NCBI RefSeq assembly: GCF_009731465.1
Contig: NZ_AP021887.1
Span: 1,296,001 to 1,360,000, forward strand
DNA length: 64,000 bases
From: Streptococcus sp. 116-D4
Lineage (GTDB): Bacteria > Bacillota > Bacilli > Lactobacillales > Streptococcaceae
Direction: 5' to 3'
Shown: positions 46,071 through 56,256 of the stretch, one piece after another
Numbering within the stretch: position 1 is the first letter of the stretch
How the letters are laid out: the number at the start of each line of letters is the position of its first letter
Program-made: the position numbers and the translations under genes
Notes under the pieces: model-generated
What the model was told of the DNA's origin: nothing
Database searches by the model: none
Seen by the model: only the letters and a program-made list of their open reading frames with translations

Positions 46071-47411
46071 ATGTCTGAAAAATCGCAATGGGGCTCAAAA
46101 CTTGGCTTTATTCTTGCCTCTGCTGGTTCTGCTATTGGTCTTGGGGCCGTTTGGAAGTTCCCTTACATGACTGCCGCCAACGGTGGGGGAGGCTTTTTAC
46201 TGGTCTTTCTCATCTCAACAATTTTAATTGGTTTTCCACTTTTACTTGCTGAGTTTGCTCTTGGTCGAAGTGCGGGCGTGTCAGCAATTAAAACCTTTGG
46301 AAAACTAGGCGATAACAAGAACTACAACTTTATCGGTTGGATTGGTGCCTTTGCCCTTTTCATCCTCTTATCTTTCTACAGTGTTATCGGGGGATGGGTT
46401 TTAGTTTATCTAGGTATCGCTATTGCTAAAGCCTTCCAAATTGGGATTAGCAGTGATTATGCCCAGCTCTTCACAGATATTATTTCTAATCCTTGGATTG
46501 CCCTTGGGTCTCAAGCTCTTTTTATTTTCCTCAACATCTTTATTGTATCTAAGGGAGTCCAAAAAGGAATTGAAAGAGCATCGAAAGTTATGATGCCCCT
46601 CCTCTTTATCATCTTTGTCATTATTATCGGGCGCTCTCTAAGCTTGCCAAATGCTATGGAAGGGGTCGTATACTTCCTCAAACCTGACTTTTCTAAGCTA
46701 ACCAGTGCTGGTCTCCTCTATGCTCTAGGGCAATCTTTCTTTGCATTATCGCTCGGTGTTACGGCCATGTTGACCTATGCTTCTTACTTGGACAAGAAAA
46801 CCAATCTGGTTCAATCAGGTATGTCTATCGTTGCCATGAATATTTCTGTATCGATCATGGCAGGACTCGCTATTTTCCCAGCTATGTCATCCTTTAACAT
46901 CCAGTCTGAAGGTGGTCCGAGTCTCCTCTTTATCGTCTTGCCCCAACTCTTTGACAAGATGCCTTTTGGTGCTATTTTCTACATCCTCTTTCTCTTGCTT
47001 TTCCTCTTTGCGACGATTACTTCTTCTGTCGTTATGCTGGAAATTAATGTTGGAAATATCACTGACCAAGATAACGAAAAACGTAATAAATGGAGTCTTA
47101 TTTTAGGTATCTTGACCTTTATCTTTGGTATCCCTTCGGCCCTATCTTACGGTGTCATGGCGGATGTTCAAATCTTTGGGAAAACCTTCTTTGATGCTAT
47201 GGATTTCTTGGTTTCCAACCTCCTCATGCCTTTTGGTGCTCTCTGCTTGTCTCTTTTTACAGGCTATATTTTCAAAAAGGCTCTTGCTATGGAGGAACTC
47301 CATCTTGATGAAACACCGTGGAAACAAGGACTGTTCCAAGTCTGGCTCTTCCTTCTTCGTTTCATCATTCCAATCATCATCATCGTGGTCTTTATCGCCC
47401 AATTTATGTAA
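46071..47411 (+). CDS. Sodium-dependent transporter, NSS/SNF family
   Basis: This 446-residue sodium-coupled symporter of the neurotransmitter:sodium symporter family (LeuT fold) has about 11 membrane spans. The N-terminal WGSKLGFILASAGSAIGLGAVWKFPYM (core SAGSAIGLGAVWKFPY, first unwound helix) carries the sodium and substrate site. Bacterial members carry amino acids such as Trp, Tyr or Leu; the substrate here is open. It has its own promoter and ends at a convergent terminator with manA. Confidence 0.9.
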   Translation: MSEKSQWGSKLGFILASAGSAIGLGAVWKFPYMTAANGGGGFLLVFLISTILIGFPLLLAEFALGRSAGVSAIKTFGKLGDNKNYNFIGWIGAFALFILLSFYSVIGGWVLVYLGIAIAKAFQIGISSDYAQLFTDIISNPWIALGSQALFIFLNIFIVSKGVQKGIERASKVMMPLLFIIFVIIIGRSLSLPNAMEGVVYFLKPDFSKLTSAGLLYALGQSFFALSLGVTAMLTYASYLDKKTNLVQSGMSIVAMNISVSIMAGLAIFPAMSSFNIQSEGGPSLLFIVLPQLFDKMPFGAIFYILFLLLFLFATITSSVVMLEINVGNITDQDNEKRNKWSLILGILTFIFGIPSALSYGVMADVQIFGKTFFDAMDFLVSNLLMPFGALCLSLFTGYIFKKALAMEELHLDETPWKQGLFQVWLFLLRFIIPIIIIVVFIAQFM

Positions 47412-47413
47412 TT

Positions 47414-47450
47414 AAAAAGGACTTGAGTAATGAACTCAGGCCCTTTCTTT
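47414..47450. terminator. Convergent terminator between NSS transporter and manA
   Basis: AAAGGACTTGAGT / ACTCAGGCCCTTT-type stem with T tract CTTTTT on the plus strand and AATT on the minus. Confidence 0.7.
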
Positions 47451-48395
47451 TTATGGATGGCTAACAATCAATTCTAGACCTTGACCTTCCAAAGTCCATG
47501 CTTCAACATCGCTTGGCAAGATAAAGTGGCTACCTTTTTGGATTGGATATTCCTTACCGTCTACAATGAGCTGACCTTGACCAGTCAAGACACTCAATAA
47601 GCTGTAGTCAGCTGTCTTTTCGAAGTCAACTTTTCCAGTAATTTCCCACTTGTAAACTGCGAAGAATTCATTGGATACAAGGAGAGTTGAACGCAAATCA
47701 TCTGCTTTAACAGTCACAGGACGGCTATTTGCAGGCTCACCGATATTTAAAACATCGATGGATTTTTCAAGATGAAGCTCACGCAAGTTGCCATTATCAT
47801 CCTTGCGGTCAAAGTCATAGACACGGTAGGTTGTATCACTAGACTGTTGGGTTTCAAGAATCAAGATTCCCGCCCCGATAGCGTGCATGGTTCCACTTGG
47901 TACATAGAAGAAATCCCCAGCCTTAACAGGAACCTTTGTCAGCAAGTCATCCCAGTTCTTGTCTTCAATTTGCTGGCGGAGTTCTTCTTTTGACTTGGCA
48001 TTGTGACCGTAGATAATCTCTGAACCTTCATCTGCGGCGATGATGTACCAGCACTCTGTTTTTCCAAGCTCGCCTTCATGCTCTAGTCCATAAGCATCGT
48101 CTGGGTGAACTTGAACACTGAGCCAGTCATTGGCATCAAGGATTTTGGTCAACAGCGGAAATACTGGCTCTGGACGATTACCAAACAACTCACGGTGTTC
48201 CGCATACAAAGTAGCAAGGTTTGTTCCCTCGTAGCGGCCATTGGCTACCTTAGAAACTCCATTTGGGTGAGCTGAGATGGCCCAATATTCTCCGATTTTT
48301 TCGCTTGGAATGTCGTAACCAAACTCATCACGTAGTTTAGTCCCACCCCAGATTTTTTCTTGCATAACTGATTGTAAAAATAATGGTTCTGACAT
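47451..48395 (-). CDS. manA: Mannose-6-phosphate isomerase, class I
   Basis: This 314-residue zinc cupin interconverts mannose 6-phosphate and fructose 6-phosphate. The motifs EKIWGGTKLRDEFGY, SVQVHPDDAYG (zinc His), GKTECWYI (zinc Glu) and YVPSGTMHAIGAGILILETQQSSD (part: PSGTMHAIGAGILILE) are the class I hallmarks. It has its own promoter and follows no co-directional gene within 120 bp. Confidence 0.95.
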   Translation of the reverse strand: MSEPLFLQSVMQEKIWGGTKLRDEFGYDIPSEKIGEYWAISAHPNGVSKVANGRYEGTNLATLYAEHRELFGNRPEPVFPLLTKILDANDWLSVQVHPDDAYGLEHEGELGKTECWYIIAADEGSEIIYGHNAKSKEELRQQIEDKNWDDLLTKVPVKAGDFFYVPSGTMHAIGAGILILETQQSSDTTYRVYDFDRKDDNGNLRELHLEKSIDVLNIGEPANSRPVTVKADDLRSTLLVSNEFFAVYKWEITGKVDFEKTADYSLLSVLTGQGQLIVDGKEYPIQKGSHFILPSDVEAWTLEGQGLELIVSHP

Positions 48396-48425
48396 CTTGA
48401 TCTCCTGTCTGATTTTTCTCCTATC

Positions 48426-48454
48426 ATTATAGCAAAAAGCTAGGTCTAATTGAA
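48426..48454 (-). promoter_or_regulatory. Promoter of manA
   Basis: Extended -10 TGC-TATAAT (48426-48431) with -35 TTCAAT (48449-48454) at 17 bp. Confidence 0.7.
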
Positions 48455-48515
48455 CTCTTTTTCACATCTTATAAAGTAGGGAGAAGATTTTGTAAAAATA
48501 GTGAACAAATGTGCT

Positions 48516-50021
<1,506 letters not shown>

Positions 50022-50059
50022 TGGGTAATGACGGGGCTGAGCTTGCTTTTATATATACG

Positions 50060-50087
50060 AAAAAAGACTGAAATCAGTCTTCTTTTT
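50060..50087 (-). terminator. Terminator of the SemiSWEET gene
   Basis: AAGACTGA / TCAGTCTT stem with A and T tracts on both sides, directly after the stop. Confidence 0.8.
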
Positions 50088-50346
50088 AAATCAAAGCTGT
50101 GATAGCCGTTACTAGACCAAAGACAATACCTGGTGCATTGGCAGCAACAAGGGGAATATCTCTTTCCTTCTTGAAAAGACCGTAGTAAACCCAGAGACTA
50201 CAGTTGATGGCTGCAACCAAGGGCTGGATAAAATTCCCTTTTTGACCAGCCAGGTTGTTCATAATTTGTGGGAAGTAAGACACGTACATCATAACAGACA
50301 TGAAGGTTGCTACCCAACCCAAAACTTTCATTTGTTTTTCAGACAT
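50086..50346 (-). CDS. SemiSWEET (PQ-loop) sugar transporter
   Basis: This 86-residue, three-helix membrane protein of the SWEET/MtN3 family has the PQ motif SYFPQI (about 23-28) and the asparagine-rich second helix AAINCSLWVYYG. Bacterial SemiSWEETs form dimers that pass sugars down their gradient. The ATG at 50346 (MSEKQMKVLG) follows GAGG at seven bases; a TTG two codons earlier is less likely. It precedes the GH1 gene but a terminator separates them. Confidence 0.85.
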   Translation of the reverse strand: MSEKQMKVLGWVATFMSVMMYVSYFPQIMNNLAGQKGNFIQPLVAAINCSLWVYYGLFKKERDIPLVAANAPGIVFGLVTAITALI

Positions 50347-50578
50347 TTTCAAACCTCTTTCATTCTTTTATACTTCCTATTTTATAATTTAATGCAAAAA
50401 CAAGCAAGAGTTTGATAATTTTATTATGAAGATGTAAACTATCACAATCTTGTGAGAAGAAAGAAGATTGAAGTTAGAAAAAGTATATATAATCACAATA
50501 ATGCATATTAATATATATTGAAAAATCTTGATACTGGGTGTTTTATTGCTGAAATATTTACTTTATTTTCTGATAAAA

Positions 50579-50594
50579 CTGACTTTTCAGCCAG
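50579..50594 (-). terminator. Terminator of the radical-SAM peptide operon
   Basis: The stem CTGGCT-GAAA-AGTCAG, with a stable GAAA loop, is followed by TTTT on the minus strand, three bases after the ABC gene. The remaining 230 bp to the SemiSWEET gene are AT-rich with no gene seen. Confidence 0.7.
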
Positions 50595-50596
50595 AA

Positions 50597-52171
50597 TTAA
50601 TATTTTCCTAAATCTACAACTTGTTGATATCTACTTTCATCATCAATATGATGGGCAATTTCTAACATCATAACAGGAAGAGAAAATAGTAGTTCATGTA
50701 CCATGAGGGCGTTTTCTTTATCTAGGGTTGCGGTCACTTCATCAGCCAATAACAGATTTTTTCTACGAAGAAGAAAGCGTGCCAATTCAATCCTTACTCT
50801 TTGTCCCCCAGAAATATTCTCCCCGTTATTTTTGATAATAAAATCCATCCCACCCGTCAATTCAAAATCTAGTTTGACTTGTTTCAAAACAGCAAGCACC
50901 TCTTCATCAGAAAATTCTTGTCCTAATGTCAAATTATAACGCACTGTATCGTTAAAGAGAAATGGATGTTGGCTAATAATTCCTATACTGGATACAAAAC
51001 TTGATGTACATTCATTAACAGTTGTCACACCGATAATTTCTCCCTCATCTGCTATTTCTTCTCCAGTAATGAGTCGAAACAAGGTTGACTTACCACAACC
51101 ACTCGGTCCTTTGATTAAAACTTTCTGACCTGCTTGAACATCCAAATTTAGATGAGTAAAAAGTTGTCTGTCACCATAGGTTTTACTTAAATTTTTAATG
51201 TGCAGAGCATTCAATTCTTGCGCATCTTTTTTATCTATCTGTTTTACATCTCCAATTTCTAATACTCCAAAAATCTTATCTGCTGTCGTTTTTGCCCCTT
51301 GTATATCTACAGCATCATACATAATAGTCTGAATAGGGCTCACTAGCTGACCTGCTGCGATGTACATGGCAACAAGACTTGCCACTGACACTTTCTGCCC
51401 AGCCATAGCAAAGTAAAAACCTAAAACAAGTGGTAAAACTTGACTTAAAAAAACCATGAAACCGTTGCAAAAGAAAATAATATTATGGGTAAAGCAAAAT
51501 TTTTGAATGGCTAGTTGATAATTTCGATTAATCTTCCAAAATCTGTTCTGATTTTCAGAAATTGCTTGGTTCATGAGTAGAGTGTGTGCTCCTCGGATAC
51601 TATCAGATACTTGATTATGAACTTCTACTCTACCTTGCGCCATGTCATCACCAGTATATTTGAGTCTTTTATTCATCAAGAACTGAGGAATAGGACGTAA
51701 AATAGTGAAAAAGACAAAAATACTACCTAACAACAAATTTTGCGAAATAATATAAATCGCTGTTAGTAATGCTACAAAGCTCCAGCAAATGATATTGATG
51801 TATTTTTCTAAGTAATTATCCCCCAAATACTCCATATCTTGTGTGAGCATAGTGATTTTTTCATCTTCGCTAAAATCTTTTTTTGTCATCAGCTTGTCAA
51901 ATAAATCTGCCCTCATATTCATCTGAATTTCACGCCGAAAAACATTATGTGTATGATTACAAAAGAGCATTAAGCTATACAAGACAAAGTATACTGTAAA
52001 GCCAAAAACAGCAAACTGTATGATTTTAGAATAAGTCAGTTCCCCTTGATTTAAGGACAAGGCTTGGGATACAACTAGGGGTTGAGCAAGAGCCAAACCT
52101 CCATTTGCCAGTGCACCGATGATAGTATAAAACTTCGTTTTCTTATCCAGATAGTGAAATATTTTATTCAT
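50597..52171 (-). CDS. ABC exporter (fused membrane and ATPase domains) of the peptide operon
   Basis: This 524-residue half-transporter has about six membrane spans in residues 1-300 and an ATPase domain after about 325: Walker A IKGPSGCGKSTLF, signature ISGGQRVRIELARFLL, Walker B NLLLADEVTATLD, and an H-loop His in EIAHHID. It has no N-terminal C39 peptidase domain, so it does not itself cut a double-glycine leader. It follows the peptide gene by 58 bp, with AGGAGG before the ATG. Export of the modified peptide is inferred from the operon; self-protection is another possible role. The gene is AT-rich compared with its neighbours. Confidence 0.85.
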   Translation of the reverse strand: MNKIFHYLDKKTKFYTIIGALANGGLALAQPLVVSQALSLNQGELTYSKIIQFAVFGFTVYFVLYSLMLFCNHTHNVFRREIQMNMRADLFDKLMTKKDFSEDEKITMLTQDMEYLGDNYLEKYINIICWSFVALLTAIYIISQNLLLGSIFVFFTILRPIPQFLMNKRLKYTGDDMAQGRVEVHNQVSDSIRGAHTLLMNQAISENQNRFWKINRNYQLAIQKFCFTHNIIFFCNGFMVFLSQVLPLVLGFYFAMAGQKVSVASLVAMYIAAGQLVSPIQTIMYDAVDIQGAKTTADKIFGVLEIGDVKQIDKKDAQELNALHIKNLSKTYGDRQLFTHLNLDVQAGQKVLIKGPSGCGKSTLFRLITGEEIADEGEIIGVTTVNECTSSFVSSIGIISQHPFLFNDTVRYNLTLGQEFSDEEVLAVLKQVKLDFELTGGMDFIIKNNGENISGGQRVRIELARFLLRRKNLLLADEVTATLDKENALMVHELLFSLPVMMLEIAHHIDDESRYQQVVDLGKY

Positions 52172-52184
52172 AATGCCCTCCTAG

Positions 52185-52212
52185 AAAAAGAGAGAGGCTA
52201 GCACTCCTCTCC
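52185..52212 (-). terminator. Attenuator hairpin between peptide and ABC exporter genes
   Basis: The stem GAGAGG-8 nt loop-CCTCTC followed by TCTTTTT on the minus strand lies 18 bp after the peptide stop and just before the exporter's AGGAGG. It would end most transcripts after the peptide gene, so the peptide is made in excess of the exporter. Confidence 0.75.
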
Positions 52213-52229
52213 GTTTTTATTATATAAAC

Positions 52230-52301
52230 TTAACAAATATTACAATTATTGCTTGCAACTTCAGGTTTTTTTACAACCTTTTTGTTTTTCTTGATAGACA
52301 T
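52230..52301 (-). CDS. 23-residue RiPP precursor candidate with two Asn-x-Cys units
   Basis: A 72-bp gene starts at ATG 52301, nine bases after AGAGGGG, and ends with TAA at 52230. An in-frame TAA stands four codons upstream, so the peptide cannot be longer. The first 12 residues are basic (MSIKKNKKVVKK), then PEVAS, and the end is N18-N-C20-N21-I-C23. The only two Cys are in the last four residues, each preceded two positions earlier by Asn (NNC, NIC). It sits 16 bp downstream of a radical SAM/SPASM enzyme and upstream of an ABC exporter: a Lys-rich leader and a short Cys core is the expected form for a precursor that the enzyme would cross-link through Cys. The modification is inferred. Confidence 0.8.
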   Translation of the reverse strand: MSIKKNKKVVKKPEVASNNCNIC

Positions 52302-52317
52302 TTTTGCTTACCCCTCT

Positions 52318-53610
52318 CTAGTCCACATCTAAAATATCTTCATAGCATCCGGAAATAGCATAAAGTGCTAGATTTTTACGAATTTTCTCTTGCATATTCT
52401 TACAAATCACAGAAGAGCTTAATTCCGTAATATGCTTGGCCATTGGACAAAAGCCTGATTTACAAATCAAAACAAAGGGACATGTTTTACAATCTTCTCT
52501 AACAGATAAAAACCATCCTTTCATTTTATCTTTGTTAATCAATCCAGTATTGATATTTCCAAAAACATTTTGATTATCGTACAAAGCAACTGTACATGCT
52601 TGTACAATACCTCTAACATTAAACATATAGTGATTTAAACGATTGGCATAACAAGAAAAGGAATTGTGAACCACAATGCTTGGCAAAGATAGATGGTACC
52701 CCAAATCAACTGCTTTCTTAGAAATACCAAAACTCATATCATTTTTAAATACTGTAACACAGTCGTCTTTAGAACGATCTCCTTGTCCCCAGTTACCAAT
52801 ATTATGATATAGAAGAAAAAATCTATCATCATTTTTAAAGTAACGACCATCATTTAATAGAAATGACTCCATATGGTCATAATTTTCCTTCGATATATTG
52901 AATCTTAACGTACAAATAAAATCTAAATCACTATCCTTCATTTTATGAAGATTGTCTAAAATTCGCGCATAGGAACCTTTTTGATTTTTTAACACACGTT
53001 GAGAATCATGACTCTCTCCATCACCATCAATAGTAATCTGAAAATTAGTAACATCATACTCTCTTACTAATTTTTCAAATTTGGAAGATGTTAACAAAAA
53101 TCCATTAGTAGTAATACTTGCTGAATACGTTATTCCAAATCGCTCACAAATTTTCAAAAATTCTAGTGAAAGCCGTTGAATTGTTTTATAGCCTAACAGA
53201 GGTTCTCCACCAAACCATGCTATCCTTAGGAAATGATATTGAGAATTACTCAATTTTTCTTCAGCAAATTTCAAAATAGCATTTTCTGTTTCAATAGACA
53301 TTCCAATATTTTTAAAGTGTTCATAACAATACTTACATCGAAAATTACAATCTCCATGAGTAAGAATTGTAAACTCTAGTATCTCATTATTCCTATCTTC
53401 TATCTGTTTTAAATATTTGTTTACCTCATTGTCTTCACGTAAATATCTATTCTCTTCCAAATAGGCAATATATTCACTTCCCGTTGTTTTATTTTCTTGT
53501 ATATTCTTCTTCAATTCATTCGTAATTAAAAATGAATGATTATTTTTGGTATTAAAATATACACTACCATCTTCAGTATCATACCTTAAGACATATCGTG
53601 ATAATTTCAT
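52318..53610 (-). CDS. Radical SAM/SPASM peptide maturase
   Basis: This 430-residue radical S-adenosylmethionine enzyme has an N-terminal region (about 1-80, YVLRYDTEDGSVYFN) resembling the peptide-recognition domains of RiPP enzymes, and a radical SAM barrel with C88xxxC92xxC95 (CNFRCKYC). The GGEP SAM-contact motif is in AWFGGEPLLGY, near residue 135. A SPASM region holds Cys at 320, 339, 374, 377, 383, 388 and 403 for two auxiliary Fe-S clusters. Such enzymes install thioether or C-C cross-links in small peptides. A consensus promoter lies 37 bp upstream. It is first in the operon with the 23-residue peptide and the ABC exporter. Confidence 0.9.
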   Translation of the reverse strand: MKLSRYVLRYDTEDGSVYFNTKNNHSFLITNELKKNIQENKTTGSEYIAYLEENRYLREDNEVNKYLKQIEDRNNEILEFTILTHGDCNFRCKYCYEHFKNIGMSIETENAILKFAEEKLSNSQYHFLRIAWFGGEPLLGYKTIQRLSLEFLKICERFGITYSASITTNGFLLTSSKFEKLVREYDVTNFQITIDGDGESHDSQRVLKNQKGSYARILDNLHKMKDSDLDFICTLRFNISKENYDHMESFLLNDGRYFKNDDRFFLLYHNIGNWGQGDRSKDDCVTVFKNDMSFGISKKAVDLGYHLSLPSIVVHNSFSCYANRLNHYMFNVRGIVQACTVALYDNQNVFGNINTGLINKDKMKGWFLSVREDCKTCPFVLICKSGFCPMAKHITELSSSVICKNMQEKIRKNLALYAISGCYEDILDVD

Positions 53611-53646
53611 ATTACCACCTCTTTATTCTTTGATTTCTTTAAATAT

Positions 53647-53675
53647 ATTATATACCTATTAAAATGATAATTCAA
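53647..53675 (-). promoter_or_regulatory. Promoter of the radical-SAM peptide operon
   Basis: TTGAAT (53670-53675), a 17-bp spacer and TATAAT (53647-53652), leaving a leader of about 30 nt. The rest of the 405-bp gap to the VOC gene shows no gene and no Rgg or SHP regulator. Confidence 0.8.
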
Positions 53676-53923
53676 TAAAAAGTCAGAAAATTAGAAAAGT
53701 TCTACATTTTAATAATTTTCAATCTAGTATAAACTAATTTCAAATACCCTTATCTACTATACATGCCGTACTGTCACATTTCTATTCGTAGAGACACAAT
53801 CTCGCTATTCCTTCCTCTGATGATTCTTATGTCCAGCGTCATACTTAAAACGGTCTATCACGAGACTGTTTTAATTCGTTACCTCACGATAGTCAAGCTC
53901 AGAAGTTACTATTAGGTTTACCT

Positions 53924-53950
53924 AAAAAAGACCGGATTGCTCCGATCTTT
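53924..53950 (-). terminator. Terminator of the VOC-family gene
   Basis: The minus-strand hairpin AAAGATCGGAGCAATCCGGT (ending CTTTTTT) lies 66 bp after the gene. It is nearly identical to the terminator at 54377-54405. Confidence 0.8.
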
Positions 53951-54015
53951 CAATAGTTCATATTCTCACATTCTGGTTTAGAATAATTAAAGTTATCTTC
54001 AAATGACTACGCATC

Positions 54016-54363
54016 CTATTTCATACGATAAAAATCAATGACTAGACCAGCAGGGCCTTTAACTAACAGGGATTCTGTTCCCCAATCCGTTTCACAAGGA
54101 CCGTGTAAAATCTCGATACCAATCTCTTTTAACCGCTTCTGGTTCTGGTCGACATCCTCAACCTCAATGTGTAGAATGATTCCTGACTGAAAATTTTCCA
54201 AAGGAATCAAATGATTTTGGGATAACATGAGACAGTGACTGCCAATCGTGAACTGAGCAAAACTGTTATCAACATAGTCCGCCTTTTTATCCAAGATACT
54301 CTCTAATTCAGCACAGACTTGGGGAACATCTGACACGATAATATCTAATTGATTTAAATTCAT
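54016..54363 (-). CDS. VOC (glyoxalase/bleomycin-resistance) family protein
   Basis: This 115-residue single-domain member of the vicinal oxygen chelate superfamily shows the beta-alpha-beta-beta pattern starting LDIIVSDVPQVCAELE, an acidic strand HIEVEDVDQNQKRLKEIG, and the C-terminal LVKGPAGLVIDFYRMK typical of these proteins. Metal-binding residues are not obvious. It begins 14 bp after the spxB terminator and is closed by a second copy of that terminator. Possible roles are detoxification or antibiotic binding; neither can be decided. Confidence 0.8.
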   Translation of the reverse strand: MNLNQLDIIVSDVPQVCAELESILDKKADYVDNSFAQFTIGSHCLMLSQNHLIPLENFQSGIILHIEVEDVDQNQKRLKEIGIEILHGPCETDWGTESLLVKGPAGLVIDFYRMK

Positions 54364-54376
54364 TTACTGTCCTCCA

Positions 54377-54405
54377 CAAAAAGACCGGATTGCTCCGATC
54401 TTTTT
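54377..54405 (-). terminator. Terminator of spxB
   Basis: AAAGATCGGAGCAATCCGGT hairpin followed by CTTTTT on the minus strand, 18 bp after the spxB stop and just before the VOC gene's ribosome site. Confidence 0.85.
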
Positions 54406-54422
54406 AAGTTCCACGAGAGGAA

Positions 54423-56198
54423 TTATTTAATTGCTCGTGATTGCAATCCTTCTTCTTCTAAGAAGAGGCGGAATGGTACAAGCTCTTCAGCTTCGTATTT
54501 TTCCTTGAAGGCTTTGATTGCTTCTTCTGAGTGTTGTTTTGGATCCAACTCAAGTACTTCTACTGGAAGTGGACGATGTGGAGTGATGTGAGCATCGATA
54601 ACAACAGTTTTACCTTCTTTGTTCAATTTAACAGCTTCTGCAACAACTGCATCGATGTCTTCGATACGGTCAACTGTAAATCCTACAGCACCTTGCGCTT
54701 CAGCGATTTTCGCATAGTCAGCATTAGGGAAGTCACAACCAAACAAGTGTTTGTTTGTGTCTTCGTATTTGTCCTTGATGAAGGCATATTTACCATTTGA
54801 GAAGACAACGTTGATAACTGGAAGGTCGTATTGAACGTTTGTGATAACGTCTGGGTAGCACATGTTGAATGCACCGTCACCCATGATGTTCCATATTTGG
54901 CGATCTGGATTGTCTTTCTTAGCAGCGATACCACCAGGAAGGGCAATACCCATTGTCGCAAAGAGTGGAGATGTACGCCACATGTTCTTAGGTGTCATGT
55001 GAAGGTGACGAGTAGATGTTTGAGTAGTGTCACCTACGTCGATTGAGTAGATAGCGTCTTGATCAGCATGTTTGTTGATTGCATTGTAAACTTGATACAA
55101 TTGCAATTCACCCTCAGTTTTACCTTCGAGTTTGTTCATGTAATCACGCCAGTTTTGGTTATTCTTCACGTTTGCACGCCACCATGGAGTAGATTCAACT
55201 GGATTCACTTTGTCAAGGATTGCTTTCGCTGCTTGACCTGCATCACCAAGGATTGAAGCGTCTAGGGCATGACGTTTACCAAGTTTGTAAGGGTCGATAT
55301 CCACTTGGATGAATTTTTCAGTATTCTTGAATGCTTCGTAAACTTCAGCAAATGGGAAGTTTGAACCAAGGAAAAGAACTGTGTCTGCTTCAAAGACCAC
55401 TTCGTTAGCTGGTTTCCAACCAACACGGTAAGCAGAACCTGTCAAACCTTCGTAGTTCCATTCGAAGGCTTCGAAGTTTTTACCAGTTGTGATGATTGGT
55501 GCTTTGATTTTACGTGACAATTCAGTGATTACTTCACCAGCTTTAACACCACCGTAACCAGCGTAGATAACTGGACGTTCAGCGTTGTTCAAAATTTCAA
55601 CTGCTTTGTTGATTTCAACTTCGTTCAAAGCAGGAGCGATGAATGAACGCTCGTAAGAACCTGAACCGTAGTATGAGTTTTCGTCGATTTCTTGGAAACC
55701 AAAGTTTACTGGAATTTCAACGACAGCTGGACCTTTTTTAGAAACGGCAGCACGGCAAGCTTCGTCAATCACTTTTGGCAATTGCTCTGCGTAAGCTACA
55801 CGTTTGTTGTAAACAGCGATACCGTTGTACATTGGGTTTTGGTTCAATTCTTGGAAAGCATCCATGTTCAATTCGTTAACTGGACGTGATCCAAGGATAG
55901 CAAGGAATGGAGTGTTATCCATAGCTGCATCGTATACACCGTTGATCAAGTGAGTTGCACCAGGTCCACCTGAACCAACTGCAACACCGATAGAACCGCC
56001 GAATTTAGCTTGCATAACCGCTGCAAGAGCACCTGTTTCTTCGTGGCGAACTTGCAAGAAGCGGATATCTTTTTCTTCAGCCAAAGCATCCATCAATGAG
56101 CTGAGTGTTCCTGATGGGATACCGTAGATAGTGTCTACGCCCCATGTTTTCAATACGTTAAGCATTGCTGCAGATGCAGTAATTTTTCCTTGAGTCAT
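54423..56198 (-). CDS. spxB: Pyruvate oxidase (H2O2-forming)
   Basis: This 591-residue enzyme, dependent on thiamine diphosphate and FAD, turns pyruvate, phosphate and O2 into acetyl phosphate, CO2 and H2O2, the main peroxide source in Mitis-group streptococci. The activating Glu is in VRHEETGAL (about 52-60). The central FAD domain has [12 protein letters not shown], and the thiamine motif [12 protein letters not shown]...NVVFSNG is near 448-480. Cre-like sites lie upstream. Its cofactor thiamine is salvaged or made by the thi genes at the right end of the window. Confidence 0.97.
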   Translation of the reverse strand: MTQGKITASAAMLNVLKTWGVDTIYGIPSGTLSSLMDALAEEKDIRFLQVRHEETGALAAVMQAKFGGSIGVAVGSGGPGATHLINGVYDAAMDNTPFLAILGSRPVNELNMDAFQELNQNPMYNGIAVYNKRVAYAEQLPKVIDEACRAAVSKKGPAVVEIPVNFGFQEIDENSYYGSGSYERSFIAPALNEVEINKAVEILNNAERPVIYAGYGGVKAGEVITELSRKIKAPIITTGKNFEAFEWNYEGLTGSAYRVGWKPANEVVFEADTVLFLGSNFPFAEVYEAFKNTEKFIQVDIDPYKLGKRHALDASILGDAGQAAKAILDKVNPVESTPWWRANVKNNQNWRDYMNKLEGKTEGELQLYQVYNAINKHADQDAIYSIDVGDTTQTSTRHLHMTPKNMWRTSPLFATMGIALPGGIAAKKDNPDRQIWNIMGDGAFNMCYPDVITNVQYDLPVINVVFSNGKYAFIKDKYEDTNKHLFGCDFPNADYAKIAEAQGAVGFTVDRIEDIDAVVAEAVKLNKEGKTVVIDAHITPHRPLPVEVLELDPKQHSEEAIKAFKEKYEAEELVPFRLFLEEEGLQSRAIK

Positions 56199-56256
56199 AA
56201 TGATAACTCTCCTTCAAATATTTTTAAATCTACTGAAAAAGGTTTCATATAGTTTT

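Noticed and set aside
53782..53792. TACGAATA on the minus strand (competence cin-box) upstream of the radical SAM gene
   Set aside because: It lacks the T-rich stretch that normally precedes the box, lies 170 bp from the gene, and a consensus sigma-A promoter is much nearer.
53700..53920. Hidden small peptide or SHP pheromone gene in the gap upstream of the radical SAM gene
   Set aside because: The short frames found have no ribosome site or hydrophobic pheromone-like end; no Rgg gene is adjacent.
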